Shown here one piece after another: positions 25,015 to 36,139 of a stretch of DNA of 64,000 bases. Within the stretch, counting starts at the first letter, position 1, and the number at the start of each line of letters is the position of its first letter. This stretch comes from Larix kaempferi. Its lineage: Eukaryota > Streptophyta > Pinopsida > Pinales > Pinaceae. The DNA is taken from contig BSBM01000191.1 of assembly GCA_027924585.1 (NCBI GenBank), forward strand, positions 1,860,001-1,924,000, given 5' to 3'. The translations under genes were made by a program, and so were the position numbers. Below the pieces are notes generated by a model that saw only the letters and a list, made by a program, of their open reading frames with translations, had not been told where the DNA came from and did no database searches.

Positions 25015-25524
25015 ACAGCGCCCTTTCTCTCATATGTGTCCAGGGACTTCATTCACGAGAAATTTCAACAATTCTCGTACAAATGGTGCTAACGATTCAC
25101 CTAGGGTTTCTGCCAGCATTTTCATCGCCTCTGCAGACCTTTTCTTGCTTGCCCATGATGAAGATGGCAAGGCATTGCATAAAACAGCAACTACTTCAGG
25201 AAGATGTTACACTTTCATTACCTGAGTTTTCCTCCCATATCTCTTCAAAAAGACTACTTATCTCCTTTTCATCATCAAACCTGGCCATAAAAACCACTGG
25301 AAGAACTATGGTGTGGTATCCGTTCACAACATCGGCAGCTTGGTGTGAGAATCTTTTAAGTAGTATGGCACTTGCCACCTGAGTTGCCTTGTCATCACCT
25401 GAAGTGTATAATGCAATAGTATCCTCAATCATCCTCTGTGCCTGAGAAGACCCAGCATATTTCAACAAGCTTCCACAAGCTGCTGCAAAATGCTTTCTCT
25501 GCTGCTGAACTTTTCTCTCTACAT
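25015..25524 (-). pseudogene. ECM29: ECM29 (proteasome adaptor/scaffold) gene fragment
   Basis: Read on the minus strand after an acceptor (tttccag|CATG at 25525), the exon encodes a HEAT-repeat segment recalled from plant ECM29. It includes YAGSSQAQRMIEDT, ASAILLKRF, DVVNGYHTIVLPVVFMARFD and SSLFEEIWEEN. ECM29 is a protein of about 1,800 residues that tethers the 26S proteasome core to its regulatory particle and to membranes. The frame ends in TGA near 25196. The homologous sequence then continues in another frame (NALPSSSWASKKRSAEAM, then LLKFLVNEVPGHI), which suggests a small deletion of about 10 bp. A second stop (TGA at 25030-25032) replaces an expected Trp codon. No other ECM29 exon was found nearby. 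It is a decayed fragment. Confidence 0.75.
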
Positions 25525-25564
25525 GCTGGAAACAATTTACAACCCCTGTCCAGATCAAAAAATT

Positions 25565-25900
25565 TCTGTTCCTAGTTGCCTCAAAGTTTCAAAAAAGGAA
25601 ATGGCTTCTGCTGAAGGATATTCAATATAAACCAGCATCAGCTCATTAATGATTCCAGCCTCGACATCTTCTATGATGGTCAGCAGAGTTTAATTAATTT
25701 GCAATTGTCCTGCCTCTGCGTGTCCGGGTACTGTCGGTTTGTTTGCCCCTCTGTTATGAAACTGCTCAAACCCTGAAAGCTTTTCATGCAAATAACATTG
25801 AACAAGAGGTTCAGTTGCCAGTAGAAGTATTTCATGGAGAAGCTGCAAGACTGTAATCCATAGGTTACTGCTGGTGTGGATACCCCTGTCAAACTGGGGG
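25565..25900 (-). other. unrecognised open minus-strand stretch beside the ECM29 fragment
   Basis: The minus strand reads DRGIHTSSNLWITVLQLLHEI, then ATEPLVQCYLHEKLSGFEQF and, past one stop, IIEDVEAGIINELMLVYIEY. The leucine-rich amphipathic pattern looks like helical repeats, and it could be another part of the ECM29 locus or a different ARM/HEAT protein. I cannot place it in a family. Confidence 0.3.
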
Positions 25901-25959
25901 GTAACAGGGTGTTCTGCACTTTGTCCAGTGCTTGTGCATTTAATATATGAGGAGACCAC

Positions 25960-26610
25960 AAGTACAGCTTCTATTATTTTGAAGACCTCCCTTATCCTTG
26001 GGCATAATACAGACATCCCAAGGAACCAAATGCAGACCCAGTGCCCCAACATTTTTGGCCCTTAGTATATATAGCATAGGAATTTCTCTATCCAAAGAAA
26101 CTGAGCCCTATTAGGAAGCCAGCAGGACACATAATACACATGAGAAGCCTTAAGAATCCTACCCACCATAATCAACTTGCCAGCAAATGAAAGATTTTTC
26201 TACCGGTAGAAGAGAAGCTTACACTGGGATCGCTGTAGACACCAATCCCACATGGCAATCGGGGAAAGACCCACACCAAAGAGGATGCCAAGACATCTAG
26301 CAATGACACAAGGGTGAGAAATATTCCATGCTGCTGGAATTCATGGAGGGGGATCATCAAGACCAACCAGCCAATAGACTCTTATGATCACTAACAATAA
26401 CCCTATAGGCCTCACAAAACACGGACAAACATCCGTTGGCACCAACCATCGAATCCTGGCTAGCTCTCACAGACAGGAGCAAATCATCTGCAAAATGATT
26501 GTTCACCATCTCTGAATCATTCGGTAGAGGTACACCTCTCAGTTAGCCCTGCAAACGGATTGACTCCAACAAATAAACAAGGGCATCTGCTGTCAACATA
26601 AAGACAGAGT
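25960..26610 (-). mobile_element. LINE (L1-type) reverse transcriptase remnant
   Basis: The minus-strand reading from 26608 gives SVFMLTADALVYLLESIRL, then GVPLPNDSEMVNNHFADDLL, which carries the F-A-D-D form of the reverse-transcriptase catalytic box (YADD/FADD). It goes on to ANGCLSVFCEAYRVIVSDHKS. Frameshifted parts down to 25960 match the thumb and connection region of plant L1 elements (for example the VPWDVCIMPKDKGGLQ stretch near 25980). Stops occur at several places. The endonuclease part upstream and the 3' tail are absent. In life the enzyme copies its own RNA into genomic nicks. Confidence 0.75.
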
Positions 26611-26683
26611 GCCATCTTAGCTCAGTGGGTAGAGTGCATGGATTTTAACCACGTCATCATGAGTTTGATTCAGACAAGTTTTA
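26611..26683 (+). pseudogene. tRNA-Lys(UUU)-like sequence
   Basis: The 5' half is well kept: gccatct, an A-box-like tagctcagtgggtagag, and an anticodon arm with loop attttaa whose middle triplet is TTT (Lys). The anticodon stem has one mismatch. The T arm is degraded (gagtttgattcag in place of ggttcgaatcc), and the 3' acceptor strand does not pair with the 5' strand. It is therefore a tRNA pseudogene or the head of a tRNA-derived SINE, not a working tRNA. It starts right where the LINE remnant ends. Confidence 0.6.
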
Positions 26684-27640
26684 ACTAACTTAACTTCGTT
26701 ATAAGCAAATGTCATATCTCTCTTGACCTTATCAGTTTGGTTTCCAAGCATTGACTTGTATGATCACTCGAGATATTATTCTCAATTTGGGAGTCAACTC
26801 ACTGAATTTCTTTATAAACAATGACCATATAGAGACTCTCTTGACCTTTTCTAACTAAGCCATTGTTTGGACAAGATACTATCTTCTTGAATACTTGGAT
26901 ATTCATTAGTTCAGATTTGTTTGGAAGATAAGTGAACACCATCACTTGTTAGTTTGATCATTGCCCTATCCAGTACTTTATATAATTGGATATTCTATTT
27001 TCTTTCTTGTAATTTATGAGAAGTTAGTTGCAGTAGTTAACCAGCATAGATCCATTTTAAAGTGGATCTACCAGGCACTGAGAAGGATCAAATCTCTCAA
27101 GGCGCAAACCCCTTTTTAGAGTGCAAATGTTGAGAAAGGGTTTTAATTAATCTAATTTGTTTAGTTTTATATATATGTCATTGTAAATGTAAATGTTTTA
27201 AATCTCAAACATGTTATTTTTTACAATATTTTATTATTATTTAAAAAGGACATGTGTCAACTCTAGGATGAGCACGGAAGGAGTTACACATCCCCTTACT
27301 GGGCTGTAGAATGCGCCTCTTCGGCGCAATGATGTCACAAAACACTTGTTCTTTGCAATTCTTAAATCTGCCCCTCTAAACTTTGTTTAAATGTTAAGTG
27401 ATCACCTTTAGAAGCTATTTGCTTTCAAGTCTATACATTTTAAATTTCATGTTGATTGCTTGAAAAGCAATAGCAATGGGATGTCACGACATTTCAGTAA
27501 CAAGTTGTGACAGGTTAATTGAATTTAATAACCCTTGGAGGGAAAGCAGACAATTGTATGATCGTTCTTTATGTGAGTTTTTATGCATTTTTTCAACTCT
27601 GATTTGATACTGACTGGGTTTGTTCTGGTCAAACTGACAG

Positions 27641-27774
27641 ATGGAACAAGTACAAATGGAGACTACCTTCTTCCCTTTAAGAATGGGGCATTTTTAGCCA
27701 GGACTCCAGTGATGCCCATGATTTTAAGATACCCATATCAACGCTTTAGTCCAGCATGGGATACTATATCTGGA
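27641..27774 (+). pseudogene. LPEAT1: single exon of LPEAT1-like lysophospholipid acyltransferase (copy 2)
   Basis: It has the same 134-bp length and the same acceptor (ctgacag) and donor (gtaagaat) as copy 1 at 9749-9882, but on the plus strand. It encodes GTSTNGDYLLPFK, MILRYPYQRF and SPAWDTISG, open throughout. It differs from copy 1 at a few residues, including the split Glu codon at the acceptor, which reads Asp-like here. No other exon of the gene was found. Confidence 0.7.
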
Positions 27775-28420
27775 GTAAGAATCTGTTGCCATATTTTCCA
27801 GACTTGTGAGTTATGCTGGGGAAAAATTGAAGGCAGTTTCATTGAGCATGTGTGGGGATTCACTTTTTTATGCTGTTTGGGCACTTTCTGTTTATTCTTA
27901 TTATTGACTTCCGGCTTGTGATATTCCATTCTTGGTGTTCAAAGTGCAATATAGAGGAAATCTCAGTACATGGTTTGAAACTTTGATATATTCTCTAAGA
28001 TTCTTATTGCTAGGATTACCTAGGTCCTAAATATTTCAATGGATTGAAATGCACTATAATCCAAATGATATAAAAATAGAGAGTACAACTGACTATAATC
28101 CAATTAATCTTGAAATAAAGAATAACACGACAGTGGCTGCATAAGAGTCTTCTTTTTGGATGATTTCGAGTGTTCCCCTTTGCTTTGATCAAACTCTGAT
28201 TTAAGAGTGGTCGAGATAGCCTTTAGATGGGCTTGATCTCATGCAGTTAATTCACCATGTTAGATCAGATTAGAGAAAGTCTCTTCAAAGGAAAGAGTTG
28301 TAGCACCCTTGATAAATAAAGGGATACTATAGAATATGATAGAAAGATCTGAATGTAGGAGATAAATTATTTTGAATAATACTTACATTTTCGGAATATG
28401 ATTTAGCCTTTTTTCCTGAT

Positions 28421-28425
28421 GTTAT
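28421..28425 (+). repeat. 5-bp target duplication (gttat), left side of solo LTR
   Basis: gttat is repeated exactly at 33096-33100, directly outside the two ends of the LTR. In the undisturbed left arm the same site occurs once (reverse complement ataac near 9101). Confidence 0.9.
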
Positions 28426-31400
28426 TGTTATCACACCATAGTAGCAGGGCTACTATTCTTGCTTAGCAGATATCTGCACTTTTCAGAGCTTGGACTATTC
28501 AGAGCTTGGCTATGATGAGTTTATATTTTGAGATCACTCATGATCAGAGCAGTGTATTTTATCAGACTTATGTTGGACCTTGTGCCAAGGCTGAGCCTTG
28601 AGAGTTCAGATTTGATAACTAATGTGACCCTTTGTTCCATACAGTTTCAGTTCAGTGCCTAGTGATGTTATTGCAGTAGTGTTTCAGATGATTTATGATG
28701 ATTATTCTTATGATGAGGTTGTATGACCTATGGATTTATGACCATTGACTATGGATTATTATCTTGTTGCTTTGGTCATGTTCACAGCATTAGCTTGGTA
28801 TATAATTCATAATGTAGCAAACTTTGTAAACTTAAAATGGACTATTTTGATGATGAATTATAAAATGGACATTTTACTTGCACATTTAGGTTGTTTGACA
28901 AAACTCACTGGTTTACTACCTTGCATAAATATGGTCTTTCCTAACATTACTTGTCTGCTAGTTTGTGCACCACCTTCACTTGACTCCATCCATCCATGAC
29001 CTTCCTTGTTTGGATTTTACCCTTGACTTGTCTTGCTTGACTTTCTAACACTGAGGACTTCCCTTTTTACTACCTCTGTGTTTGGATCGCATCCATGTTT
29101 GTTTGTGTCTCGGCTCTGAGTTGGTGACAAAACTTGCCTTTGGTAAGTTAGATTGTAGGCCTAAATCATTCCGGTCGGTTGTCCCGATGTTTGGTACTAG
29201 CACGAACTCCTCCTAGTCACTTGAGATGTTGTTGGCTAAAACTGAAAGCTCATGTACTACTTATGGAAACTTGTGTAAATTCGTCCATGGAAACTATAAA
29301 CTCTAGAATATGTTTTTGAACACACGTGAGTAAAGGGCAAGAGCGATGAACTGCTAAAAATACTCCTCGAAGAGTATAAGAAAGGTCCAAAAAGCAATGG
29401 TTCTTAAATTTTATATCTAAACAATTGTTGACCTTGTATATATATACCCATGCCCTGGATGCAAGCTGCAATTAGTTGTGCTTATCAACACACCTGAGAT
29501 CCGAAGGGTTATGTAGGCCAAAAAGGCCAAGAAATGAAATTGAATGACCCTAATGAACTTGGATCAACTTGATGTAGACATGATGCCCAAGTTTAATAAG
29601 CACTCTCTAAACAACTTACCCATTTGTGAGGCACAACCATTCCCCGTGTTATTTGTCCAGCACAGAGTTTGTAGCTTCCCCTCTTCTCCCAGTCCAAAGT
29701 ATCTTTTAATTGAGTTTAGACAAGTCACCCCTTTGCCCAGCCTTGTTCCTAGCCTTCATCCTTAGCTAACAGTTAGACCATGTCCAATGGGTGAGTCTGT
29801 CATTTAATCTATTGTGCAAGTAAATATAAATAACAACAGAATGTGCAAATATGATTAATGCCACTAAATGATGTTATACTTTAAGTTAAGCTGTGAGTAT
29901 GATTAGAGGAACATGTCTTAGTCTATTGATATGATTTATCCTTGGTTATATACTGACCTAGTCAAACCCAGTTTGACTATGCTCATTTCTTGGGATCCGT
30001 GATGATGTGGGCCATGTATGCTTATTGATGATGATTGACGGTCCCACATACTCTTGATGATGATGCTATATGATGGACATATGATTCAAATGATTATTGA
30101 TGCAGTTCAGCAGGTTTTATTATTACTCCAGATCATCAGATTATACACTGTCCATATATGGTGGACCCTACAGATAGCCCATCAGGAAAACCCATGGTGT
30201 ATGAGTACACATTCTTAGTAGATTTGGGTCTTCTGGATCCAATGAGACACTTATCATTCAGTTCCGGGGACTTCTGACAGTGATAGATGCAGTTTTCTAC
30301 TTGTCGACCAGATTTGGGGTTGATTTCCTAGCCTGACCAGTAGGGGCCAGGAAACGCCAATTCACCTAGGGCGCTGTATGAGGAGGGGGTGGTCCAGCCA
30401 CTTGATATTACCATTTACCCCCCCTTCTAGAGAGCCTAGTGGGTTTAGGTTGACAGCGCAGATGCCCTAGGAGGCAGTTTCAGCACTTTCATAGTTACCG
30501 AGGCAGGTTAAAATGGAATAAAAGGGTCACTGAGGAATTCGATTTGGGCAATTGAGGCAAGGTTTTGGCACTTGGTTTTCACAAAGGTCTTCCAGGGTGA
30601 ACCCCCCATGTTCTTGCCAGTTTTCATCAATCAGTGGGGTCCACAGAGGCCACAAGAGGCCTTTTACTGCATGTCTCTCACAAGATTTTGAGGACAGATT
30701 TGATCATTTGTATTCATTTTGGACATATATTATTTTATTGTGCCATGGGGATGAGCTAGCAAGGATTGATGCCTCCTAGCCCCAGCATGTGCTTCATGTG
30801 TCATGTCCTAGTCATATGAGGTGGGCCCATGTACTTTTGCCCACTTTAAAGAATGACGTCACCCTCACTTAGTCACTTTTAGCTATGACGTCATCACTAT
30901 TTTGAGTGATCCATGTGTTATGTTGTTATGATTCATCTTAGCCATTGATTATATATTGAGATCTTTTAATCTCAACCACTCATTTCAAAAAGTGGTTTTG
31001 AGATCTAGGGTTTTGGTCTTTATTATCCTATAGAAGGAGGAGACCCCCTATTGTATAGCTCACCTTTGGAGCTCTGGAATATTGGAATAGAACACTTCTT
31101 TGTGGAGCATATTTCTCTTGCCTTGTGGATTCTCTTGCATCTTGAGTATACAATATCTCTTCTATGTATCATTGTGGATTTTGGAGCTACATCTTGTTTT
31201 CTTGCGGGGAATCATTGTGGATTTTGGAGCTACATCTTGTTTTCTTGCGGGGAATCATTGTGGATTTTGGAGCTACATCTTGTTTTCTTGCAGGGAGGCC
31301 GAATTGGTGGAGAGGAGGACGATTTGAAGAGGGTTATTGTTGGAGGGATCCACATATTCTCTCTTGGGTTGATCTTGGTGACAGGGAGTATCGTTGATCT

Positions 31401-33095
31401 TGGTGACAGGGAGTATCATTATTGTATATTTGTGACATAGTTGATGCTTTCTATTACATCTTTCCATAATTTTCATAATCAACTTACTTGGCTTGTTTCA
31501 CTTGATCTTGTCTTGTAGGAGGAGGACGATTTGGCATCTTGGAGGACGTTTTGGCTTGGAGCAACAAAATCTCACTCTTGAATATACACATAGGAGAATG
31601 CTATCAATTTGCAAGGTGGCCATAAGCAATTGAGGTAAGTTCTACAAGGTATGTGCCTAGATCCATCCATTTCTTCTTCATTGGTCAACAAACCCTTAAA
31701 ATCAAAACCCTTGTTTTCACTTTTTCTTAGATCTACAAAAATCTGGCTTGGCTTTGCGTATAATAAAAAGAACCCACCCCTATAGTATCCACGACAATTC
31801 AGATCTATAGTTTGGTGGCATTTGGACTTCATTTGGCCCTTTCCCCAAGGCACTTAGCCTTCCTTGAGTGAGGTCACCCTCCTTGGGTAGGTGAGTTAAG
31901 CTAGTTCCATCACATGGGTAGGTGAGATTCAACTTGATTCATGATCCTCATACTTGATAACCTACCCCTAGTGCTTCACTTCATTGATTTTCACCTTGTG
32001 GGCCTCATTCCTCATTTTGAGGGTTGTGCCCCACTTGGGTCAATTTGGTAATGCATTTTCAATCTCAGATCTATGGAGATCTAGCCATTGGATCCCTTTG
32101 ATTTTCAAGATCCACATTGATAATTGACTTGACTACCCCGATCTAAATTTTGGTGGCTTTTGGACTTTGATTTGGCACACTTTCCCATGCATTTAGCCCT
32201 CCTTGGGCAAAGTCGCAGTTCCTAGGGGTTTGAGTTGTCCCACTTCAAGGACTTGGGTGGTTGAGATCCCGCTTGATTTGAAAAGAGCATACCTTGAAAC
32301 CTACATCTAGTGTCTCACTTTGTGGATTTTTTCCTCAGGGGTATCATTCCTCATTTTGAGGATTGTTGTCCACTTGGATTACTTAGTGAAACATTAGATC
32401 TAGTAGATCTAGCCATCACATTTACTTGATCTTGATTAGCACCCTTGATTTGCATCTTAAGTGTCTCGATCTATTTTTGGCATCTTTTTTACTCCATTTA
32501 CCCATCCATTCCAAGGCACTAGTCCACCTAAGCTAAATCGCACTTCTTGGGATTAGTGTCAAGTGCTGGATCCCATATGTGGGTATCTCTAATTTCATCT
32601 TAGATCCATAGATCTACTCTTTGCATACCCCTTGGTACCATTTGCACCCTTAACTTCACTTTGTGGGTCCCATTTGAAACATTTTCATATCCCAAGGAAG
32701 TGGGCCCCACTTGTGTATTTCATGGTACTAGATCTTGTCATTTGATCTCATCATGTGGCCTAAATCATTCATTGGTTGAAACATAAGTCATCCCTTAAGA
32801 CTCTTTCAACCATACTTAAACTTCTAGGTCCACCTAACCTTGCATTGGTTTCCGTAACTTGTCTTTCACATATCCCTAGGAACCTTTGCTTTGGTCCAAT
32901 CATCTTTGAATGGCTATAGGGTCTCCCCCTTGGTCTTGATTCATCTTGATCTAAAGTGAAGAATGCCTCGGTTGACGTGACTCCCAACTTGCATTGGGAA
33001 CCGTGGCATCTCTTGGATCACCTCTTTAGTTGTCCATCTCCTCTACCATCCCGGATGGGATCCCATTAGGGACAACTACAAGTTGTGTGATAACA
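28426..33095 (+). mobile_element. solo LTR, family A, 4,670 bp
   Basis: It begins tgttatcacacc and ends ttgtgtgataaca, so TGTTATCAC and GTGATAACA form inverted ends. The exact 5-bp duplication gttat flanks it. No coding domain, second LTR or primer-binding site lies inside, so it is best read as a solo LTR left by recombination between the two LTRs of a full element. At about 4.7 kb the LTR is very long for plants. A possible promoter and transcript start lie near 31000-31080, where the family shares a 'gg..ggagacc/agc' leader. The uninterrupted inverted-duplication arm at 8634-10566 shows the empty site. Confidence 0.88.
31171..31293 (+). repeat. 43-bp minisatellite, three units
   Basis: Units start at 31171, 31214 and 31257 (attgtggattttggagctac...) and are almost identical. 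They lie inside the family-A LTR and are absent from the other two copies. Confidence 0.92.
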
Positions 33096-33100
33096 GTTAT
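33096..33100 (+). repeat. 5-bp target duplication (gttat), right side of solo LTR
   Basis: It is an exact copy of 28421-28425. Confidence 0.9.
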
Positions 33101-33560
33101 GATGCCGACTTCAGGTTTCCAAACCTTGCAATATACACCTCAACAATCTCCTAGTCACCCATCTTGAGATTTGAAAGTTTGTTTTTGAGTCAGTTGACTC
33201 AAGTGGTATTCACAGTTCCAAAGATATTCTTGAAGGTGTCCCGTATTTCTTTTGCAACTTTATTGTCCTTGGTATGATGAATCAAAATCTTGTTCAACAT
33301 AATAGGGTGATCAGCCCTTGAGCTTCATCCTTGTTCAAACATATGATGTCATAACTGTATTTGCCATCAACGGGAATGGGTTTTTTCAAATACATCCATA
33401 AACCTTTGCTTTGAAGAATGACAGTGATTTGATCCACCCAAGTATGATAATTGGCTCCATTCAATCAGGGAAACATTTACTCTTTGAATCCATATAGGCT
33501 CAACCGCAGTAAGAACCCTCCATATGAGAGAAATGAAGTCTTCAGAATTTTGCCTTTATA
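33101..33560 (-). repeat. right arm of the inverted duplication, second part
   Basis: This is the reverse complement of about 8640-9100. It carries the N-terminal part of the Copia gag remnant (minus strand). Homology fades near 33560, where the left arm meets the truncated family-A LTR. Confidence 0.85.
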
Positions 33561-35136
33561 GAACCAAAGGGAAGAAACATAGGTAACCCTAGGAAAGGAG
33601 GTGCCAACTTTGAAGAATGGTGAAAATACTATAGGAATGCCCAAGAAAGCCATAGAAGAGAGATGTTGTCCTTAGAGAGGGTTTAAATTTCTAGAATCCC
33701 TATAAAAATCACAAAAATAAGAGGATCCAAGAAAACCCAAACTCTGCAGTCACAAGAGAACTTGAGAGATGTCGCTAACCAATAGTTTTTAGATGATCAA
33801 ATAGAATTGAATGTAAGGTTCACACTTGTTTTGAACCATGTTGAGGTCACAAGTGACAGCAAGGAATCAAATTGAACTGAAACAAACCCAAATTCTGCAG
33901 TAACTCTTGGTCACATATTCTTGGCGACGCAGCTTGGAAGAACCTAACTAATTAAGCATCAAATCCTTTATGCCAAGAATATCTTTGGTATATGTTCTTT
34001 GCAATGCTTCAACCTATTTGATCTAGGGATTTGTAGTTTTGAATAGGATATGGAAGGTTTTCTAATTAGATTTTGTTTATGTGAGGTATGTTTTGCAAGA
34101 CTTCATGCATGGGATGGGACCATGGTGAGAAAAAAAATTGGTGTTTTAGGACTGAGTATCTCGGTTTTCTCATTCAAAATAAATGGATGGCAAATTTATA
34201 TCAAGGAAACGAGTCTATGAATAGAACAATTAGTAGGATTCAAACTGGGCTGATTAGGTTTCGTGGAGGATATTTTCTAGGAACTTGAACATGAATAAGA
34301 GATAAAGGCCAACTTTCTTGGAAATAGTTAAAAATGAGTAACGACGAAAAATTAAACGCAAGCTTTCAAAAGATTGAGCCTAAAGAAACAGGATGCAATT
34401 TGAAGATTTACTAAATGGTTGTAATTGCTTGTAAGAACTAGAGGAAACTTAATTTTTTGTCCAAAAGTTCTCTGAACTTACAAGAATGATCAAGCAGTTG
34501 TGAGGACAGGAAAAGTCATTGTGATTTAAGCATTTACTAAGTGATTGGAGTTGCTTCTAATTTGGTATTTTGTCTGAAAATTCTTTGATTTATGGGTATC
34601 AAAAAGAATATATGAGGATGAAAAAACAACTTATTGGCATGTCATTAGTCCCCAGGCCTTCTGACCTGGTCTACAGGTAGTTACTGAAGTTTGTGTGTTT
34701 ATGATTGAATTTTTACTTGATATTGAAATCAATAATTGACTGCTAAGTGTAGATTTATTTTTTCTAATGCTGGAAACAGGTTTTAGTCAGTGATTTCTCA
34801 GCTGAATATTCAGTTCACCATAAATTTTGCTATGTTTGGAAGAGATGTGGAATCCTACCAGAAAGATATTTCGAGATTTTTGCCTTGTTTTTCCAAGTAG
34901 TGCTTTTGGTATATTTCATCAACCTGTTTTTCGAAACACCGCCTTTTTCTTAAAATTATGCTCTTATGCAGGACAGACATATTGTTTTAAATTCGGTTGA
35001 TTGTCTTTAATTCCCAACAGACTAACAAGCCCTAACAATATATGAAATGCAATATTAGATTGCCTATTTTTTAGGTGTGGAAAAACAAGCCGGACTTTCC
35101 CTATTTCCCCCTTTCAAGGCATGAAAATGTGCACAC
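33561..35136. other. unassigned sequence downstream of the transporter exons
   Basis: The remaining exons of the oligopeptide transporter should lie here on the minus strand, but none could be recognised. There are no repeats or domains that I can name. Confidence 0.4.
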
Positions 35137-35234
35137 CTGAAGAGAGAGAACTGTGCCAAGTTGGAAGGCCACCACATTTCTGCAGGTTCTACTAGATACT
35201 TTCTCAGCAAACCAGCCCATCCATAACCTAAAAT
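35137..35234 (-). pseudogene. oligopeptide transporter (OPT family), exon 2
   Basis: A 98-bp exon between an acceptor (caccccag) and a donor (gtgtgcac) encodes [17 protein letters not shown] then [15 protein letters not shown], a well-conserved stretch of plant OPT proteins. OPT proteins are plasma-membrane carriers that use proton coupling to move small peptides or metal chelates. It lies 427 bp downstream of exon 1 on the same strand. Confidence 0.8.
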
Positions 35235-35661
35235 CTGGGGTGACAAAAATGTTTTAAACAGATTAATATTTCAAGGCACAAAATGAGTTTACTCAATTTT
35301 TTGTACCGATGATAATGATAACCAAGTCATAAGGATGAAGATGCTAAAGCCTCTACTTTTACAAATCACTAAATAGTGAAATTTAATTGACAGAGGAGAG
35401 TGAGCAGAGACTTCATCCCAAGCAAACAAGCATGGCTGTGTTCTTTGCTCTGCATAGCCTATCCAATAGATTGGGACAACGCCTCCACTGGTTATCATGG
35501 TTGGGGTCAAGCATTCTGTATACTATGATCACACAACCACAAATTTAATCTCTATAACACATTTTCAAATAAACTAAAACCTACTTGATCGAATACTCTG
35601 CAAGCCAAATTCATATAAAAAAACATGCAGTAGGAGGAGAGGTATTTCCTTACCTGCGTTA

Positions 35662-36135
35662 TACGATGATGAGAGCTGCAATAAAGCTAATATTTTGCCT
35701 GTAATAAGCTTTCATGACATTGATTGCCCCAACTGAATATGCATCTCCACCGCCATATGAGACACCAGAGTTTGCAAAGATGGTTATGAGAAAGTGCTCT
35801 TTCATATTGAAGGGGCCCGGCTTCACACTCCACTCCCACCCGAAAAAGGGTACCTGCAATTTCTTAGTTGGGAGAGTGGCTGCCATGAATTTCCCAATTG
35901 GCAACACCAAAATCTGAGCTAAAATGCCGGATATGGTGAGGGGTTGCGTTCTGTAGGAGAAGAATGTGTTCACAAACATTAGCAGTACACACGACACGCA
36001 TCCCAAAACCCAAACACGAAATGTAAACACAGGCAGAGGTGGACCATCTGTCACAGGCACCACCAATGCCACCTCTTCTATCGACGACTGTTCTTCCTCT
36101 AATGCTACTTTCTTGTCTCCATCATATGCATCCAT
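35662..36135 (-). pseudogene. oligopeptide transporter (OPT family), exon 1 with frame break at its end
   Basis: Starting at the ATG at 36135, the exon encodes an acidic cytosolic N terminus and then two or three membrane segments (FRVWVLGCVSCVLLMFVNTFF, and SGILAQILVLPIGKFMAATL nearby). The OPT signature NTFFSYRTQPL, the ITIFANSGVSYGGGDAYSVG region and KAYYRQNISF follow. Just before the expected donor (cgcag|gtaagg) the frame hits TAA, where the family has a V-L-T-x-Q-like link to exon 2. One or four missing bases would explain this, or splicing could use the gtataa donor a little earlier. With only two of several exons seen, about 190 of about 740 residues, this is probably a 5' gene fragment. 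Confidence 0.8.
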
Positions 36136-36139
36136 TTTT

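Larger units (their letters stand above)
26961..28425 (-). repeat. right arm of the inverted duplication, first part
   Basis: This is the reverse complement of about 9105-10566. It carries the second acyltransferase exon (27641-27774) and part of the Copia gag remnant. It stops at 28425 because a solo LTR inserted there; the arm resumes at 33101. Confidence 0.88.

Noticed and set aside
31171-31293. Possible CRISPR-like array (regular 43-bp units)
   Set aside because: The units are identical throughout, without spacers, and lie in a plant LTR; this is a minisatellite.
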